Source of the DNA: an uncultured Chitinophagaceae bacterium
Lineage (GTDB): Bacteria > Bacteroidota > Bacteroidia > Chitinophagales > Chitinophagaceae
Length of the DNA: 64,000 nt
NCBI GenBank assembly: GCA_937907395.1
Contig: CALCII010000016.1
Location: forward strand, 193,596-257,595
Direction: 5' to 3'
Shown: piece after piece, positions 25,805-34,957 of the stretch
How positions within the stretch are numbered: position 1 is the stretch's first letter
Layout: the number at the start of each line of letters is the position of its first letter
Notes under the pieces: model-generated
The model's input: the letters and a program-made list of their open reading frames with translations, nothing else
What the model was told of the DNA's origin: nothing
Databases searched by the model: none
Translations under genes and position numbers: made by a program

Positions 25805-27466
25805 TTATCCTTTTTTCACTTCTTTCGCCCATCCATCTTTCAATGTAACGGTTCGGTTGAATATGAATTTATCGCCTGCAGAATCTTTATCCAGGCAATA
25901 GTAGCCTTTTCTCAAAAACTGGAATCGTTCTTCACCTTTTGCTTCTTTAATGGAAGGCTCGGCATGTCCTACCACAACTTTTAAACTTTCAGGGTTGATA
26001 TAATCTTTAAAGTCGCCATCTTCGCTGGCCGGATTTTCAACACGGAACAGGCGGTCATATTCCCTTACTTCAATTTCTACTGCATCTTTTGCATTTACCC
26101 AATGCAAGGTTCCTTTTACATGAATACCACTGGTATCGCTTCCGCTTTTACTTTCGGGGAAATAGGTGCAGCGGATTTCTGTAACCTGTCCTTCTGCATC
26201 TTTCACTACTTCTTCGCACTTGATGATATAGGCACTTTTCAAACGAACCATTTGTCCGGGTGCCAGGCGGAAATATTTCTTCGGAGGATTTTCCATGAAA
26301 TCGTCCCGCTCAATAAGAATTTCCCTGCTGAACGGGAGTTCTCTTGTGCCACCATTCGGATCTTCGGGATTGTTTTCCGTAGTGAGTATTTCTGTTTTAC
26401 CTTCTTCATAATTGGTGATTACCACTTTTACAGGATCAAATACCACCATGCGGCGAAGGGCTATTTTGTTGAGATGTTCACGTACGCAGAATTCAAGTAA
26501 ACCAAACTCAATCAGGTTGTCACGTTTGGCAACACCCACACGTTCGGCAAAATCACGAATGCTTTCAGGTGTGTAACCACGACGGCGCAGGCCACTGATG
26601 GTAGGCATTCGTGGATCATCCCATCCGCTCACATGTTTTTCATTCACCAGTTGCAGCAATTTGCGCTTACTCATGACCGTATAGTTGAGGTTGAGCCGTG
26701 CAAATTCATATTGTTTAGATGGAAAAATTTCCAGTTTTTCGATGCACCAATCGTACAAGGGTCGATGCGGAATAAATTCCAGCGTGCAAATAGAATGCGT
26801 GATATTTTCGATGGAATCACTTTGTCCGTGAGCAAAATCATACATCGGGTAGATACACCATTTGTCTCCCGTACGGTGATGATGTGCATGTTTGATGCGG
26901 TAGATGATAGGATCACGCATGTGCATATTGGGCGAAGCCATATCAATCTTCGCTCTTAATACTTTCTCTCCATCTTTGTATTTTCCGGCCCGCATTTCTT
27001 CAAAGAGGCGCAGGTTTTCTTCAACGGATCTGTCGGCATATTGATTGCGGCGCCCCGGCGTAGTGGGGGTGCCCTTTTGTTCTGCAATTTCTTCGCTGGT
27101 ACTGTCGTCCACGTAAGCCAATCCTTTTTCAATCAGTTTAACGGCAAAGCCATAGATCTGGTCAAAATAATCAGATGCATAAAATTCATTCGCCCACTGG
27201 AAGCCCAGCCAGCGCACATCATCTTTAATACTGTCTACATATTCTGTTTCTTCTGTAGTTGGATTGGTATCATCAAACCGAAGATTTGTTTTGCCGCCAT
27301 ATTTAATTCCCAACCCGAAGTTGAGACAAATACTTTTGGCGTGCCCAATGTGTAAGTACCCATTAGGCTCCGGAGGAAAGCGGGTTAAAATGCTTTTGTG
27401 TTTTCCGGTGCGTAAATCTTCTTCAATAATTTCTTCAATAAAATTGAGGCTTTTCTCTTCGCTCAT
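25805..27466 (-). CDS. glnS: Glutaminyl-tRNA synthetase
   Basis: Charges tRNA-Gln with glutamine. The class I signatures are visible: FPPEPNGYLHIGHAKSI (HIGH motif, about residues 30-46) and VMSKRKLLQLV (KMSKS-type, about 265). The C-terminal anticodon-binding beta-barrels follow, with SGIHVKGTLHWV. The start ATG at 27466 (MSEEKSLNF) gives 553 residues; the longer reading from 27559 overlaps the neighbouring VIT-family gene and is not family-like. Presence of GlnRS means that tRNA-Gln is charged directly. Confidence 0.95.
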   Translation of the reverse strand: MSEEKSLNFIEEIIEEDLRTGKHKSILTRFPPEPNGYLHIGHAKSICLNFGLGIKYGGKTNLRFDDTNPTTEETEYVDSIKDDVRWLGFQWANEFYASDYFDQIYGFAVKLIEKGLAYVDDSTSEEIAEQKGTPTTPGRRNQYADRSVEENLRLFEEMRAGKYKDGEKVLRAKIDMASPNMHMRDPIIYRIKHAHHHRTGDKWCIYPMYDFAHGQSDSIENITHSICTLEFIPHRPLYDWCIEKLEIFPSKQYEFARLNLNYTVMSKRKLLQLVNEKHVSGWDDPRMPTISGLRRRGYTPESIRDFAERVGVAKRDNLIEFGLLEFCVREHLNKIALRRMVVFDPVKVVITNYEEGKTEILTTENNPEDPNGGTRELPFSREILIERDDFMENPPKKYFRLAPGQMVRLKSAYIIKCEEVVKDAEGQVTEIRCTYFPESKSGSDTSGIHVKGTLHWVNAKDAVEIEVREYDRLFRVENPASEDGDFKDYINPESLKVVVGHAEPSIKEAKGEERFQFLRKGYYCLDKDSAGDKFIFNRTVTLKDGWAKEVKKG

Positions 27467-27484
27467 GCATCTTAAGTTGAGATG

Positions 27485-27515
27485 CAAAAATAAGGGATCG
27501 CCGTTAGCCTTCGAA
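27485..27515 (-). promoter_or_regulatory. Possible promoter of glnS
   Basis: On the minus strand TTCG, 19 bases, TATTTTTG: an exact -7 element and a -33 element with one mismatch. It ends 19 bases before the chosen glnS start and lies inside the 3' end of the upstream VIT-family gene. Confidence 0.35.
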
Positions 27516-28214
27516 GAGTTTAGCAATACTAAATGCTGCACCTGCTGCCGCAGCACCAATTAACATGGTTCGCAGAGCCCCCCATAAAGTAGTAACGCCG
27601 GTGATTTTGCTTTTGAAATAGCCAAATATAAACAGGCAGATTAATGTTACCACTACCGACCATTTCAGGGCTTCTGTTGGTGTATTGAAAAAGAAATAAG
27701 GGCTGAGTGGTACCAATCCTCCCACCACATAACTTAACCCGATATTCAATGCTGATTTAGTGGCACGTTTGGGATCGGGTTTATCAAGCCCCAGTTCATA
27801 TTGCATCATAAACTCCACCCATTTGTCTTTGTCTTTTGCAATTTCTTCCACAGCCATGGTTTGCATTTCCTTGCTAAAACCAATGTTCTCAAAGAATTCA
27901 CGTACTTCTTCTTTTTCCCGTTCGGGCACACGTTCCACTTCATCATATTCACGTTTCAGTTCATGCTGATAATGATCCTGCTCTGTTTTCCCTGAAAGGT
28001 ATCCACCTAATCCCATAGCAATGGAACCGGCAGCCACTTCGGCTATGCCTGCAATCATGATGATATTGGTGGAGTCAACAGCGCCGCTTAACCCGGCTGC
28101 TAACGCAAAGGGAACGGTTAAACCATCACTCATGCCAATTACCACATCGGTAAGCATGGCACTGCTTTTCAAATGCTCTTCCTTGTGTTCATGATGAAGA
28201 TGCGTATCCATCAT
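27504..28214 (-). CDS. VIT1/CCC1 family transporter
   Basis: A 236-residue membrane protein related to the vacuolar iron transporter family, which exports Fe2+ or Mn2+. The family start LTDVVIGMSDGLTVPFALAAG and the AGIAEVAAGSIAMGLGGYLSG segment are present, followed by a charged helical metal-binding region (EREKEEVREFFENIGF) and three C-terminal helices. A histidine-rich N-terminus (THLHHEHKEEH) could bind metal. I chose ATG 28214, 2 bases after the rocD stop; ATG 28211 is equally possible. Probably co-transcribed with rocD, although the functions are not related. Confidence 0.88.
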   Translation of the reverse strand: MMDTHLHHEHKEEHLKSSAMLTDVVIGMSDGLTVPFALAAGLSGAVDSTNIIMIAGIAEVAAGSIAMGLGGYLSGKTEQDHYQHELKREYDEVERVPEREKEEVREFFENIGFSKEMQTMAVEEIAKDKDKWVEFMMQYELGLDKPDPKRATKSALNIGLSYVVGGLVPLSPYFFFNTPTEALKWSVVVTLICLFIFGYFKSKITGVTTLWGALRTMLIGAAAAGAAFSIAKLFEG

Positions 28215-28216
28215 TC

Positions 28217-29458
28217 CTAATTTACTTCTAAGGTACGCAAACTCTTGCGGAGGATGTTCACGCATTCATCCAATTGTTCCTCTGTGATTACTAACGGTGG
28301 GGCTAACCGTATTTTGTCGCCATGTGTTGGTTTAGCCAGTAATCCGTTTGCTGCCAGTTCAAGGCACAGATCCCAGGCTGCCTCTTTATTGGGATGATCA
28401 ATCACAATAGCGTTCAGTAATCCTTTTCCTCTTACAAGTTTGATGAAAGGGGATTGAATGGCTTTGATCTGCTCACGGAAATAATGTCCCAGTTGTTCGG
28501 ATCGTTCAGCTAACTGTTCTTCTTTGAGTACGGTTAATGCAGCTACCGCAACCGCACAGGCGAGGGGATTGCCACCGTAAGTGGAACCATGTTCACCGGG
28601 ATGGATGGTAAGCATGATTTCATCGTTGGCTAAAACAGCACTCACAGGTAATACACCTCCGCTGAGAGCTTTACCCAGGATGAGTATATCGGGATGAACG
28701 TTTTCGTGATCACAGGCCAGCAGTTTACCGGTACGTGAGAGTCCGGTCTGGATCTCATCGGCAATAAACAACACATTGGCTGCCGTACACAAAGCTTTGG
28801 CACCGGACAGGAATCCATCATCAGGCACCACTACGCCGGCTTCCCCTTGTATGGGTTCTACCAGGAATCCCGCCACAGTGTTGTCTTTTAAAGCTTCTTT
28901 CAAGGCATTTAAATCATTATACGGAATGATGATAAAGCCGGGCATATACGGACCAAACTGTGAATAAGAAGAAGGATCGGTGCTGAATGAAATCACTGTA
29001 CTGGTGCGACCGTGAAAGTTATTGGCACAAACAATGATTTTTGCCTTGTTCTCTTCAATGCCTTTGACTTTATATCCCCAGCGACGGGCCAGTTTGATAG
29101 CTGTTTCCACTGCTTCCACACCTGTGTTCATGGGAAGCACTTTATCATAGCCAAAATAACCGGTTATGAATTGTTCATACATGCCCAGTTGGTTGTTGTA
29201 AAAAGCCCGGGAAGTAAGGGTGAGTTTTTTTGATTGGCTGATTAAAGCCTCAATGATTTTCGGGTGGCAATGGCCCTGGTTCACCGCAGAATAGCCGCTG
29301 AGAAAATCATAGTAACGTTTGCCGGACACATCCCACATAAATACACCTTCGCCCTTTTCAATCACGACCGGCAGGGGATGATAATTGTGAGCTCCGAATT
29401 GTTCTTCCAGTTCAATGTATTGCTGCGCAGCAGCGTTTATAGCAAATGCAGTTTGCAT
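28217..29458 (-). CDS. rocD: Ornithine aminotransferase
   Basis: Transfers the delta-amino group of ornithine to 2-oxoglutarate, giving glutamate semialdehyde; PLP enzyme of class III. The PLP-lysine lies in ILGKALSGGVLPVSA near residue 258, the aspartate in LFIADEIQTGLSRTG, and the substrate-side YDFLSGYSAVNQGHCHP near residue 55 is characteristic of ornithine aminotransferase. The start ATG 29458 gives 413 residues; the longer reading adds 12 residues with no family match. With CtlX and the arginine deiminase-like enzyme elsewhere in the window it could serve arginine catabolism. Confidence 0.93.
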   Translation of the reverse strand: MQTAFAINAAAQQYIELEEQFGAHNYHPLPVVIEKGEGVFMWDVSGKRYYDFLSGYSAVNQGHCHPKIIEALISQSKKLTLTSRAFYNNQLGMYEQFITGYFGYDKVLPMNTGVEAVETAIKLARRWGYKVKGIEENKAKIIVCANNFHGRTSTVISFSTDPSSYSQFGPYMPGFIIIPYNDLNALKEALKDNTVAGFLVEPIQGEAGVVVPDDGFLSGAKALCTAANVLFIADEIQTGLSRTGKLLACDHENVHPDILILGKALSGGVLPVSAVLANDEIMLTIHPGEHGSTYGGNPLACAVAVAALTVLKEEQLAERSEQLGHYFREQIKAIQSPFIKLVRGKGLLNAIVIDHPNKEAAWDLCLELAANGLLAKPTHGDKIRLAPPLVITEEQLDECVNILRKSLRTLEVN

Positions 29459-29680
29459 GGTAATAAAATCAAAAAGTGAAAAATGAAATGACACAAGATG
29501 CCCTTAGGCAAAGAAATCCTAACCTCGATGATTGAGAAAATCAAGATTGAAATGGAGGAAATGTGCTATGAAATTTTCTTTCAGCATTGCAACAAAAATA
29601 ACTTCTTCCAATGAGAATTAAAAATCGGAGTCATATCACCCCGTCAGCGGCTGTCAGCCCTGCCGGCGGTTACAACGGAA

Positions 29681-30505
29681 TCAAATCAATTTCCAGAAAT
29701 AATGCTCCGGAAAATTCAGTTCCTTTTTTTCAGTGAACAATCCAAATACAGTACTGCCGCTGCCGGTCATACTTGCATAAACAGCACCTGCATCATACAA
29801 CTGTTGCTTCACCGAGGCAATCTCCGGATGTGCTTTACATACGGGTGCTTCAAAGTCATTGATCAGGGTTTCTTTCCAGCCGGATACAGGCTGTTGGATG
29901 ATGGTCCGGAGATCGGGAAGTTCCAATTGGTTTGGCTCGTTCAGTTGTAACTGTGAAAAAGCCCATCCGGTGTTTATATGGATTCCGGGATTGACAATGG
30001 CGAAATGATAGCCGGATAAATCCAATGTTACCGGTTCCATTTTCTCTCCCCGTCCGCTTGCAAAACAAGGTTGGTTCAGGATGAAGAACGGACAATCGCT
30101 TCCTAACTGTAACGCATAACCGATTAGTTGTTCCTTGCTTAACTGCAGATGAAATAAATCATTGATGAGTTGGAGTGCAAAAGCCCCATCGCTGCTTCCA
30201 CCACCCAAACCAGCACCCATGGGAATTACTTTATGCAGGTGCATCTGTACAGGCCCCAGCTGGGGAAAATCTTTTTTCAGCAACTGGTATGCTTTTACAC
30301 AAAGATTATTTGATGTATCGCCTGAGATGGTTAACCCGGAACTCTGAAATGCAAGATTGGTATCAGTAGCAGGGGTGCGGATTACCTCCAATGCATCGTT
30401 CATTGGAATAGGATAGAAAATAGTTTCCAGATCGTGGTAGCCATCATTTCTTTTACGAATGATACGCAGCCCTAAATTGATTTTACAGTTGGGGAAAACA
30501 ACCAT
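29681..30505 (-). CDS. ispE: 4-diphosphocytidyl-2-C-methyl-D-erythritol kinase
   Basis: GHMP kinase of the MEP isoprenoid pathway. The N-terminal FPNCKINLGLRIIRKRNDGYHDLE and the ATP loop IPMGAGLGGGSSDGAFAL (about residues 90-108) are diagnostic, and ASMTGSGSTVFGLF near residue 250 is the third GHMP motif. Length 274 is normal. It follows the bifunctional nuclease gene by 35 bases on the same strand. The 222-base gap on its 3' side up to rocD has no gene. Confidence 0.95.
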   Translation of the reverse strand: MVVFPNCKINLGLRIIRKRNDGYHDLETIFYPIPMNDALEVIRTPATDTNLAFQSSGLTISGDTSNNLCVKAYQLLKKDFPQLGPVQMHLHKVIPMGAGLGGGSSDGAFALQLINDLFHLQLSKEQLIGYALQLGSDCPFFILNQPCFASGRGEKMEPVTLDLSGYHFAIVNPGIHINTGWAFSQLQLNEPNQLELPDLRTIIQQPVSGWKETLINDFEAPVCKAHPEIASVKQQLYDAGAVYASMTGSGSTVFGLFTEKKELNFPEHYFWKLI

Positions 30506-30540
30506 TCTTGTGTATTGAAATTGGCAGGCAGATACCTGAG

Positions 30541-31134
30541 TTATTTGCTTTTACGGGCATTGATTTCGTCACGTATGCTGATGGCCCGGATATAATCTTC
30601 GGATTCCAGTACTTCTGTCAGTAATTTTTCCAGTTCTTCCAGGCTGAGATTTTTCAGATCCTGGTTCTCTTCTGAAATGGTGGGAGCGGTAACCGGAATT
30701 TCTTCCTGGCGTGGTTTGCCTTCTTCTTCCATTAAGATACCTGCATTTTCCAATATGTTTTCATACGTGTAAATGGGGCAACCAAAACGAACCGCCAATG
30801 CCAGTGCATCGGATGTGCGGGAATCAATTTCCACGGTATCATTTTCAGAAGAACAAACCAGCTTGGAATAGAAAATACCTTCCTGTAAGTCATTAATCAC
30901 AATTTCATGTAGCTCCACGTTGAATGCCAGCATGAAATTTTTCATGAGGTCATGGGTGAGAGGGCGACTGGGTTGCATGCGTTCAAGCGCTACTGCAATA
31001 GCCTGGGCTTCAAACCCACCAATAACGATGGGTAAACGTCTTAATCCGTTCACTTCCCCCAATACTACAGCGTAGGAGTGGGTTTGGGTAATACTGTGCG
31101 ACAAGGCTACAATTTCTAACTCAATCTTTTTCAT
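30541..31134 (-). CDS. Bifunctional nuclease family protein (DUF151) with UVR motif
   Basis: A 197-residue protein with an N-terminal DUF151 (bifunctional nuclease) domain, residues about 1-125, recognised by YAVVLGEVNGLRRLPIVIGG and DSRTSDALALAVRFGCPIY, and a C-terminal UVR-like helical motif LSLEELEKLLTEVLESEDYIRAISIRDEI given here in part (LEELEKLLTEVLESEDY). Members have been linked to DNase/RNase activity and, in plants, to stress responses; the bacterial role is not settled. Upstream of ispE by 35 bases on the same strand. Confidence 0.88.
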   Translation of the reverse strand: MKKIELEIVALSHSITQTHSYAVVLGEVNGLRRLPIVIGGFEAQAIAVALERMQPSRPLTHDLMKNFMLAFNVELHEIVINDLQEGIFYSKLVCSSENDTVEIDSRTSDALALAVRFGCPIYTYENILENAGILMEEEGKPRQEEIPVTAPTISEENQDLKNLSLEELEKLLTEVLESEDYIRAISIRDEINARKSK

Positions 31135-31244
31135 AACCTACCGGCAAATTTAAGGGCTTTGTACTTAAAAGAGTTCAATCTTCTGAGGTTAATATCTGAA
31201 CTGTGTGCTGGCGGAAATTTACATCCGAGCCGGCTGCCTGTTTT

Positions 31245-31273
31245 AAATAAAAAAGCTGTCACGACGGACAGCT
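31245..31273 (-). terminator. Terminator of the etfB-etfA transcript
   Basis: Perfect 7-bp stem AGCTGTC/GACAGCT with a 6-base loop and T-rich flank on the minus strand, 28 bases past the etfA stop. Confidence 0.75.
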
Positions 31274-31300
31274 CTTTTATGTTGTTTGTAAACCACGCTA

Positions 31301-32266
31301 TTAAGCGATGCCTTTGAGTTTTTTTACTTCCTGTATCATTTTGGGAACTACTTCAAATGCATCGCCTACAATTCCATAATCGGCGGCTTTAAAGAAAGGC
31401 GCTTCCGGATCTTTATTAATCACTACAATGACTTTACTACGGTTAACGCCGGCCAGGTGCTGGATGGCACCAGAAATACCAACGGCAATGTATAAGTTAG
31501 GGGTAATGGTACCACCGGTTTGTCCCACATGCTCATGATGCGGGCGCCAGTGTGCATCGGCCACGGCACGGCTGCAGGCTGTAGCAGCTCCCAGCAAACC
31601 AGCCAGTTCTTCAATCATGCCCCAGTTTTCGGGTCCTTTTAAACCACGTCCGCCACTCACCACTAATTCTGCTTCGCTTAATGGAACTTGTCCGGTTACC
31701 TTATTCGTAGCCGTTACTTTCACTTTTGGTGCTTCAGCTGTGTAAGCGAAAGCTACTTTTTCCGCAGTTCCTTCACCTGCAATCACAGAGAAAGAATTAG
31801 GGCTCACCGCTACTATTTTTACAGGTGTGGTCACATCCACATTGGCGAATGCTTTTCCACTGAACACTCCCTTGCGAACACGGAAACCACTGGATGTATC
31901 AGGTAACCCAATGGCTCCGGCAACCAATCCCGCTTTTAAACGGGCACTCAGGCGTGGTCCGATCGCTTTACCGGTTACATTGTTGGATAATACGATTACA
32001 GTTGCTCCGGTTGATTGAGCAACTGCTGCAATGGCTTTGGTATATTGCTGGGCATCCAGTTGATTGAATGCTGCATCTTCCACCTGGTGTACTTTACTGA
32101 TTCCGTATTTGCCCAAGGCAGTCAGGTCATCCTGCACTGTTCCCAATACAACACCTTCTGCCGAGGTGCCCATTTGTTTGGCTAATTGTGCACCATAGCT
32201 CAATGCTTCATAAGAAGCTTTTTTTACATGGCCATCAGCGCTATCGATAAATATTAAAACAGACAT
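31301..32266 (-). CDS. etfA: Electron transfer flavoprotein alpha subunit
   Basis: FAD-binding subunit of the electron transfer flavoprotein, which takes electrons from acyl-CoA dehydrogenases. The C-terminal FAD domain is clear: LVVSGGRGLKGPENW, HVGQTGGTITPNLYIAVGISGAIQHLAG and NKDPEAPFFKAADYGIVGD, each typical of EtfA. Length 321 is normal. It follows etfB on the same strand with an 89-base gap that contains a 19-bp inverted repeat. Likely partners are acyl-CoA dehydrogenases and ETF:quinone oxidoreductase encoded elsewhere. Confidence 0.96.
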   Translation of the reverse strand: MSVLIFIDSADGHVKKASYEALSYGAQLAKQMGTSAEGVVLGTVQDDLTALGKYGISKVHQVEDAAFNQLDAQQYTKAIAAVAQSTGATVIVLSNNVTGKAIGPRLSARLKAGLVAGAIGLPDTSSGFRVRKGVFSGKAFANVDVTTPVKIVAVSPNSFSVIAGEGTAEKVAFAYTAEAPKVKVTATNKVTGQVPLSEAELVVSGGRGLKGPENWGMIEELAGLLGAATACSRAVADAHWRPHHEHVGQTGGTITPNLYIAVGISGAIQHLAGVNRSKVIVVINKDPEAPFFKAADYGIVGDAFEVVPKMIQEVKKLKGIA

Positions 32267-32285
32267 AGAATTTTAAAATTTGAAG

Positions 32286-32361
32286 ATTTGAGAATTTGAA
32301 AATGGCAGAGAAGATGAACAATGGCTAATGATCAGATTAGCTCATTTTCAAATTCTCAAAT
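32286..32361. repeat. 19-bp perfect inverted repeat between etfB and etfA
   Basis: ATTTGAGAATTTGAAAATG at 32286-32304 and its exact complement at 32343-32361, with 38 bases between. The right arm overlaps the etfB stop codon (32356-32358). No T-run follows, so it is not a plain terminator; a processing hairpin or a dispersed repeat is more likely. Confidence 0.8.
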
Positions 32362-33099
32362 TACTTTGGCTTCTTCGTGCAGTAAGCGTATTAATTCACC
32401 TACATTTTCAGCATCCACCAGCTTCACACCCTGTTTAGCCGGGGGAAGCTCAAAGGAGGCTACGGTTGTGAGTGCATCAGCAGCAACCGGTTCCACCACC
32501 TTCAAAGGTTTTGTACGTGCACCCATGATGCCTTTCATGTTGGGGATGCGTTGTTCGGCCACGCCTTTCTGGCAACTAACGGCAACGGGCAGACTCACCT
32601 CGCAGGTTTCTTCGCCACCTTCAATTTCACGGTTGATGGTTGCCACTGTGCCATTGAGATCAAATTTGGTGGCCCAGGATACAAAGGGAATATCCAGCAA
32701 CTCGGCTACCATGCCACCGATAGAGGAACCATTGTAATCAATCGTTTCCTTACCGGTAAGAACCAGGTCGTAACCGCCTTGTTTCGCCACATCTGCGATT
32801 TGAGAAGCAATGTAAAAACTATCGCTGCTGTCGGCATTCACACGAATGGCTTCATCACCCCCAAGAGCCAGTGCTTTACGGATGATGGGTTCCGCATCGG
32901 CACCACCTACCGTAACGAGGTGAATAACGGTGGAGGGATCTTTTTCTTTCAGTTCAATGGCACGCACCAGGGCATACCATTCGTCGTATGGATTGATGAT
33001 CCATTGAACCCCGTCTGTTACGAATTTCGTGTTGTTATCCGTGAAGGCTATTTTTGCCGTAGTATCCGGCGTTTTACTGATGCAGACTAAAATCTTCAT
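32356..33099 (-). CDS. etfB: Electron transfer flavoprotein beta subunit
   Basis: AMP-binding subunit of the electron transfer flavoprotein. It begins MKILVCISKTPDTTAKI, has INPYDEWYALVRAIELKE and VLTGKETIDYNGSSIGGMVAELLDIP, and the recognition-loop region ATINREIEGGEETCEVSLP, all hallmarks of EtfB. Length 247 is normal. First gene of the two-gene etfB-etfA unit. Confidence 0.96.
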   Translation of the reverse strand: MKILVCISKTPDTTAKIAFTDNNTKFVTDGVQWIINPYDEWYALVRAIELKEKDPSTVIHLVTVGGADAEPIIRKALALGGDEAIRVNADSSDSFYIASQIADVAKQGGYDLVLTGKETIDYNGSSIGGMVAELLDIPFVSWATKFDLNGTVATINREIEGGEETCEVSLPVAVSCQKGVAEQRIPNMKGIMGARTKPLKVVEPVAADALTTVASFELPPAKQGVKLVDAENVGELIRLLHEEAKVI

Positions 33100-33147
33100 G
33101 CAAGCAAATTTAGTGTGATAGGAAAATTAGTTGTTTATGCAACTAAA

Positions 33148-33155
33148 CAAAGATA
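33148..33155 (-). promoter_or_regulatory. Possible -7 element for etfB
   Basis: TATCTTTG on the minus strand matches TAnnTTTG exactly, 49 bases before the etfB start. No clear TTTG is found at the expected -33 position, so this is tentative. Confidence 0.35.
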
Positions 33156-33207
33156 AGGGACTTTGTAGAATCCGGAAAAATTGTTTGTCAGAAAATCGTT
33201 AAGAATT

Positions 33208-33519
33208 ATGGATCGGATTCAACGGATACAGGAAATGCTCTCGGCCACGCCCAATGATTCGTTTTTAAAACATGCATTGGCATTGGAGTATATCAAACTG
33301 GGCGACGATGAAAAAGCCCGTGGCTTGTTTGAAACATTGCTTCAACAAGAACCAGGTTATGTGGGTAGTTATTATCACCTGGCCAAATTACTGGAGCGGA
33401 GCGGCGATACAACAGCCGCTATCCATTGGTATGAAAAAGGGATGGAAGTGGCGAAACAAAAAGGAGAGCAACATGCATTCAATGAATTGAGAAGCGCCTG
33501 GGAAGAATTAACATTCTGA
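33208..33519 (+). CDS. Small tetratricopeptide-repeat protein
   Basis: A 103-residue helical protein with two TPR-like units: FLKHALALEYIKLGDDEKARGLFETLL (seen here as ALALEYIKLGDDEKARGLF) and YVGSYYHLAKLLERSGDTTAA. TPRs mediate protein-protein contacts, so a scaffold role is likely; the partner is unknown. The ATG at 33208 is preferred to the TTG at 33181. It ends 16 bases before tilS on the same strand and probably shares its transcript. Confidence 0.8.
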   Translation: MDRIQRIQEMLSATPNDSFLKHALALEYIKLGDDEKARGLFETLLQQEPGYVGSYYHLAKLLERSGDTTAAIHWYEKGMEVAKQKGEQHAFNELRSAWEELTF

Positions 33520-33535
33520 TTCTTATATCAACCAC

Positions 33536-34915
33536 ATGAACTTATTACCGACATTTGAACAATGTATTCAGCAGCAGCATCTTTTTGAAAAAAAAGACCG
33601 GCTCATTCTTGCTGTAAGTGGAGGAGCCGATAGTGTGGTATTGGTGGATCTGTGTGCCAAAGCCGGTTATCATTTTTCTATTGCGCATTGTAATTTTCAA
33701 TTGAGAGGTGAGGAGAGTGAACGGGATGAAACTTTTGTAAGAACACTGGCCGAACGATACAACGTGGAATTGTTTGTAAAACGATTTGATACAAATGCGA
33801 TTGTGCAAGAGGAGAAGGGATCAGTTCAGGAAATTGCAAGGAATCTCCGTTACAGTTGGTTTGAAGAACTGGTGAATGAACAACTGAGGCAGATCAATGC
33901 ATTGAAAGAAGATGTGAATGATTATTTATCTCCGCATCATATTCATGTGTTAACGGCGCATCATGCCGATGATCATGCAGAAACGGTGCTGATGAATTTT
34001 GTTCGTGGAACAGGTTTGCACGGGCTTACGGGCATACCGGTTGCATACGGACACATCAAACGTCCGCTGCTGGGCTTTACCAAACAACAGTTGATAGATT
34101 ATGCTGTGGCACAACAGCTGAGCTATGTGGAAGACTCTTCCAATGCTTCAGTGAAATATACAAGAAATTATTTCCGGCATGAAATTATTCCTGCTATCGG
34201 TAAAGTATACCCGCAGGTGAAAGAAAACCTGCTGAATAACATTCGCCGGTTTCAGTCCATTGAACAATTGTACAAACTTGGCACTAAAAAAATCATCGAT
34301 AAGATCTGTAGGATAAAGGGAAATGAAATTCATATTCCTGTCAAGCAATTGCTGGAATACCGGAATGAGGCTTTGATTTATGAAATCATTCATCCGTTCG
34401 GATTTACAGAAGGGCAGGTGAATGAAGTGGTGAAATTATGCAAAGGCAGTTCGGGCAGCTATATCGATTCTCCGGTGTTTCAGTATCGCATCATCCGCCA
34501 CCGTCATTGGCTCATCATTGCACCGGTTGCTGCAGATGAATCGGTTCATGTGGTAATCGATGGCACAGGAGATTGGTTGTTCCCATCTGGTTCAGTAAAA
34601 GTGGAGGCGTTGAAAGAAGTGCCTGCCACCATTCTGGTCACAGCAGCAACAGCAATGCTGGATGCAAAGAAAATCACCTTTCCCTTACTCCTCCGTAAAT
34701 GGAAAGCAGGTGATTATTTTTATCCGTTGGGTATGCCCAAAAAGAAGAAGGTTGCCCGGTTTTTAATTGATCAGAAATTATCTCTCACTGAAAAGGAAAA
34801 TATATGGGTGCTCGAAAGCGATAACCGTATTGTTTGGGTGGCGGGCCGTAGAATAGATGACCGGTTTAAAGTAACAGCTTCCACAAAACAGGTTTTGAAA
34901 CTGACTTTGATATAA
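33536..34915 (+). CDS. tilS: tRNA(Ile)-lysidine synthase
   Basis: Modifies C34 of the tRNA-Ile CAU anticodon to lysidine, which makes it read AUA. The PP-loop LILAVSGGADSVVLVDL is at residues 22-38, with HCNFQLRGEESERDE and TAHHADDHAETVLMNF further on, all typical of TilS. The C-terminal substrate domain contains RKWKAGDYFYPLGM and KVARFLIDQKLS. The 459-residue length is in the family range. Essential in most bacteria. Confidence 0.94.
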   Translation: MNLLPTFEQCIQQQHLFEKKDRLILAVSGGADSVVLVDLCAKAGYHFSIAHCNFQLRGEESERDETFVRTLAERYNVELFVKRFDTNAIVQEEKGSVQEIARNLRYSWFEELVNEQLRQINALKEDVNDYLSPHHIHVLTAHHADDHAETVLMNFVRGTGLHGLTGIPVAYGHIKRPLLGFTKQQLIDYAVAQQLSYVEDSSNASVKYTRNYFRHEIIPAIGKVYPQVKENLLNNIRRFQSIEQLYKLGTKKIIDKICRIKGNEIHIPVKQLLEYRNEALIYEIIHPFGFTEGQVNEVVKLCKGSSGSYIDSPVFQYRIIRHRHWLIIAPVAADESVHVVIDGTGDWLFPSGSVKVEALKEVPATILVTAATAMLDAKKITFPLLLRKWKAGDYFYPLGMPKKKKVARFLIDQKLSLTEKENIWVLESDNRIVWVAGRRIDDRFKVTASTKQVLKLTLI

Positions 34916-34957
34916 CAGTTATTCCCCGTGTCCTTTGTGGTTAAGTAAACAGGAACA

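Noticed and set aside
27467..27559. N-terminal extension of glnS
   Set aside because: It overlaps the VIT-family gene and crosses the probable glnS promoter.
29495..29680. Possible riboswitch or small gene in the rocD-ispE gap
   Set aside because: I see only short GC-rich partial palindromes and no consensus riboswitch core or convincing ORF.
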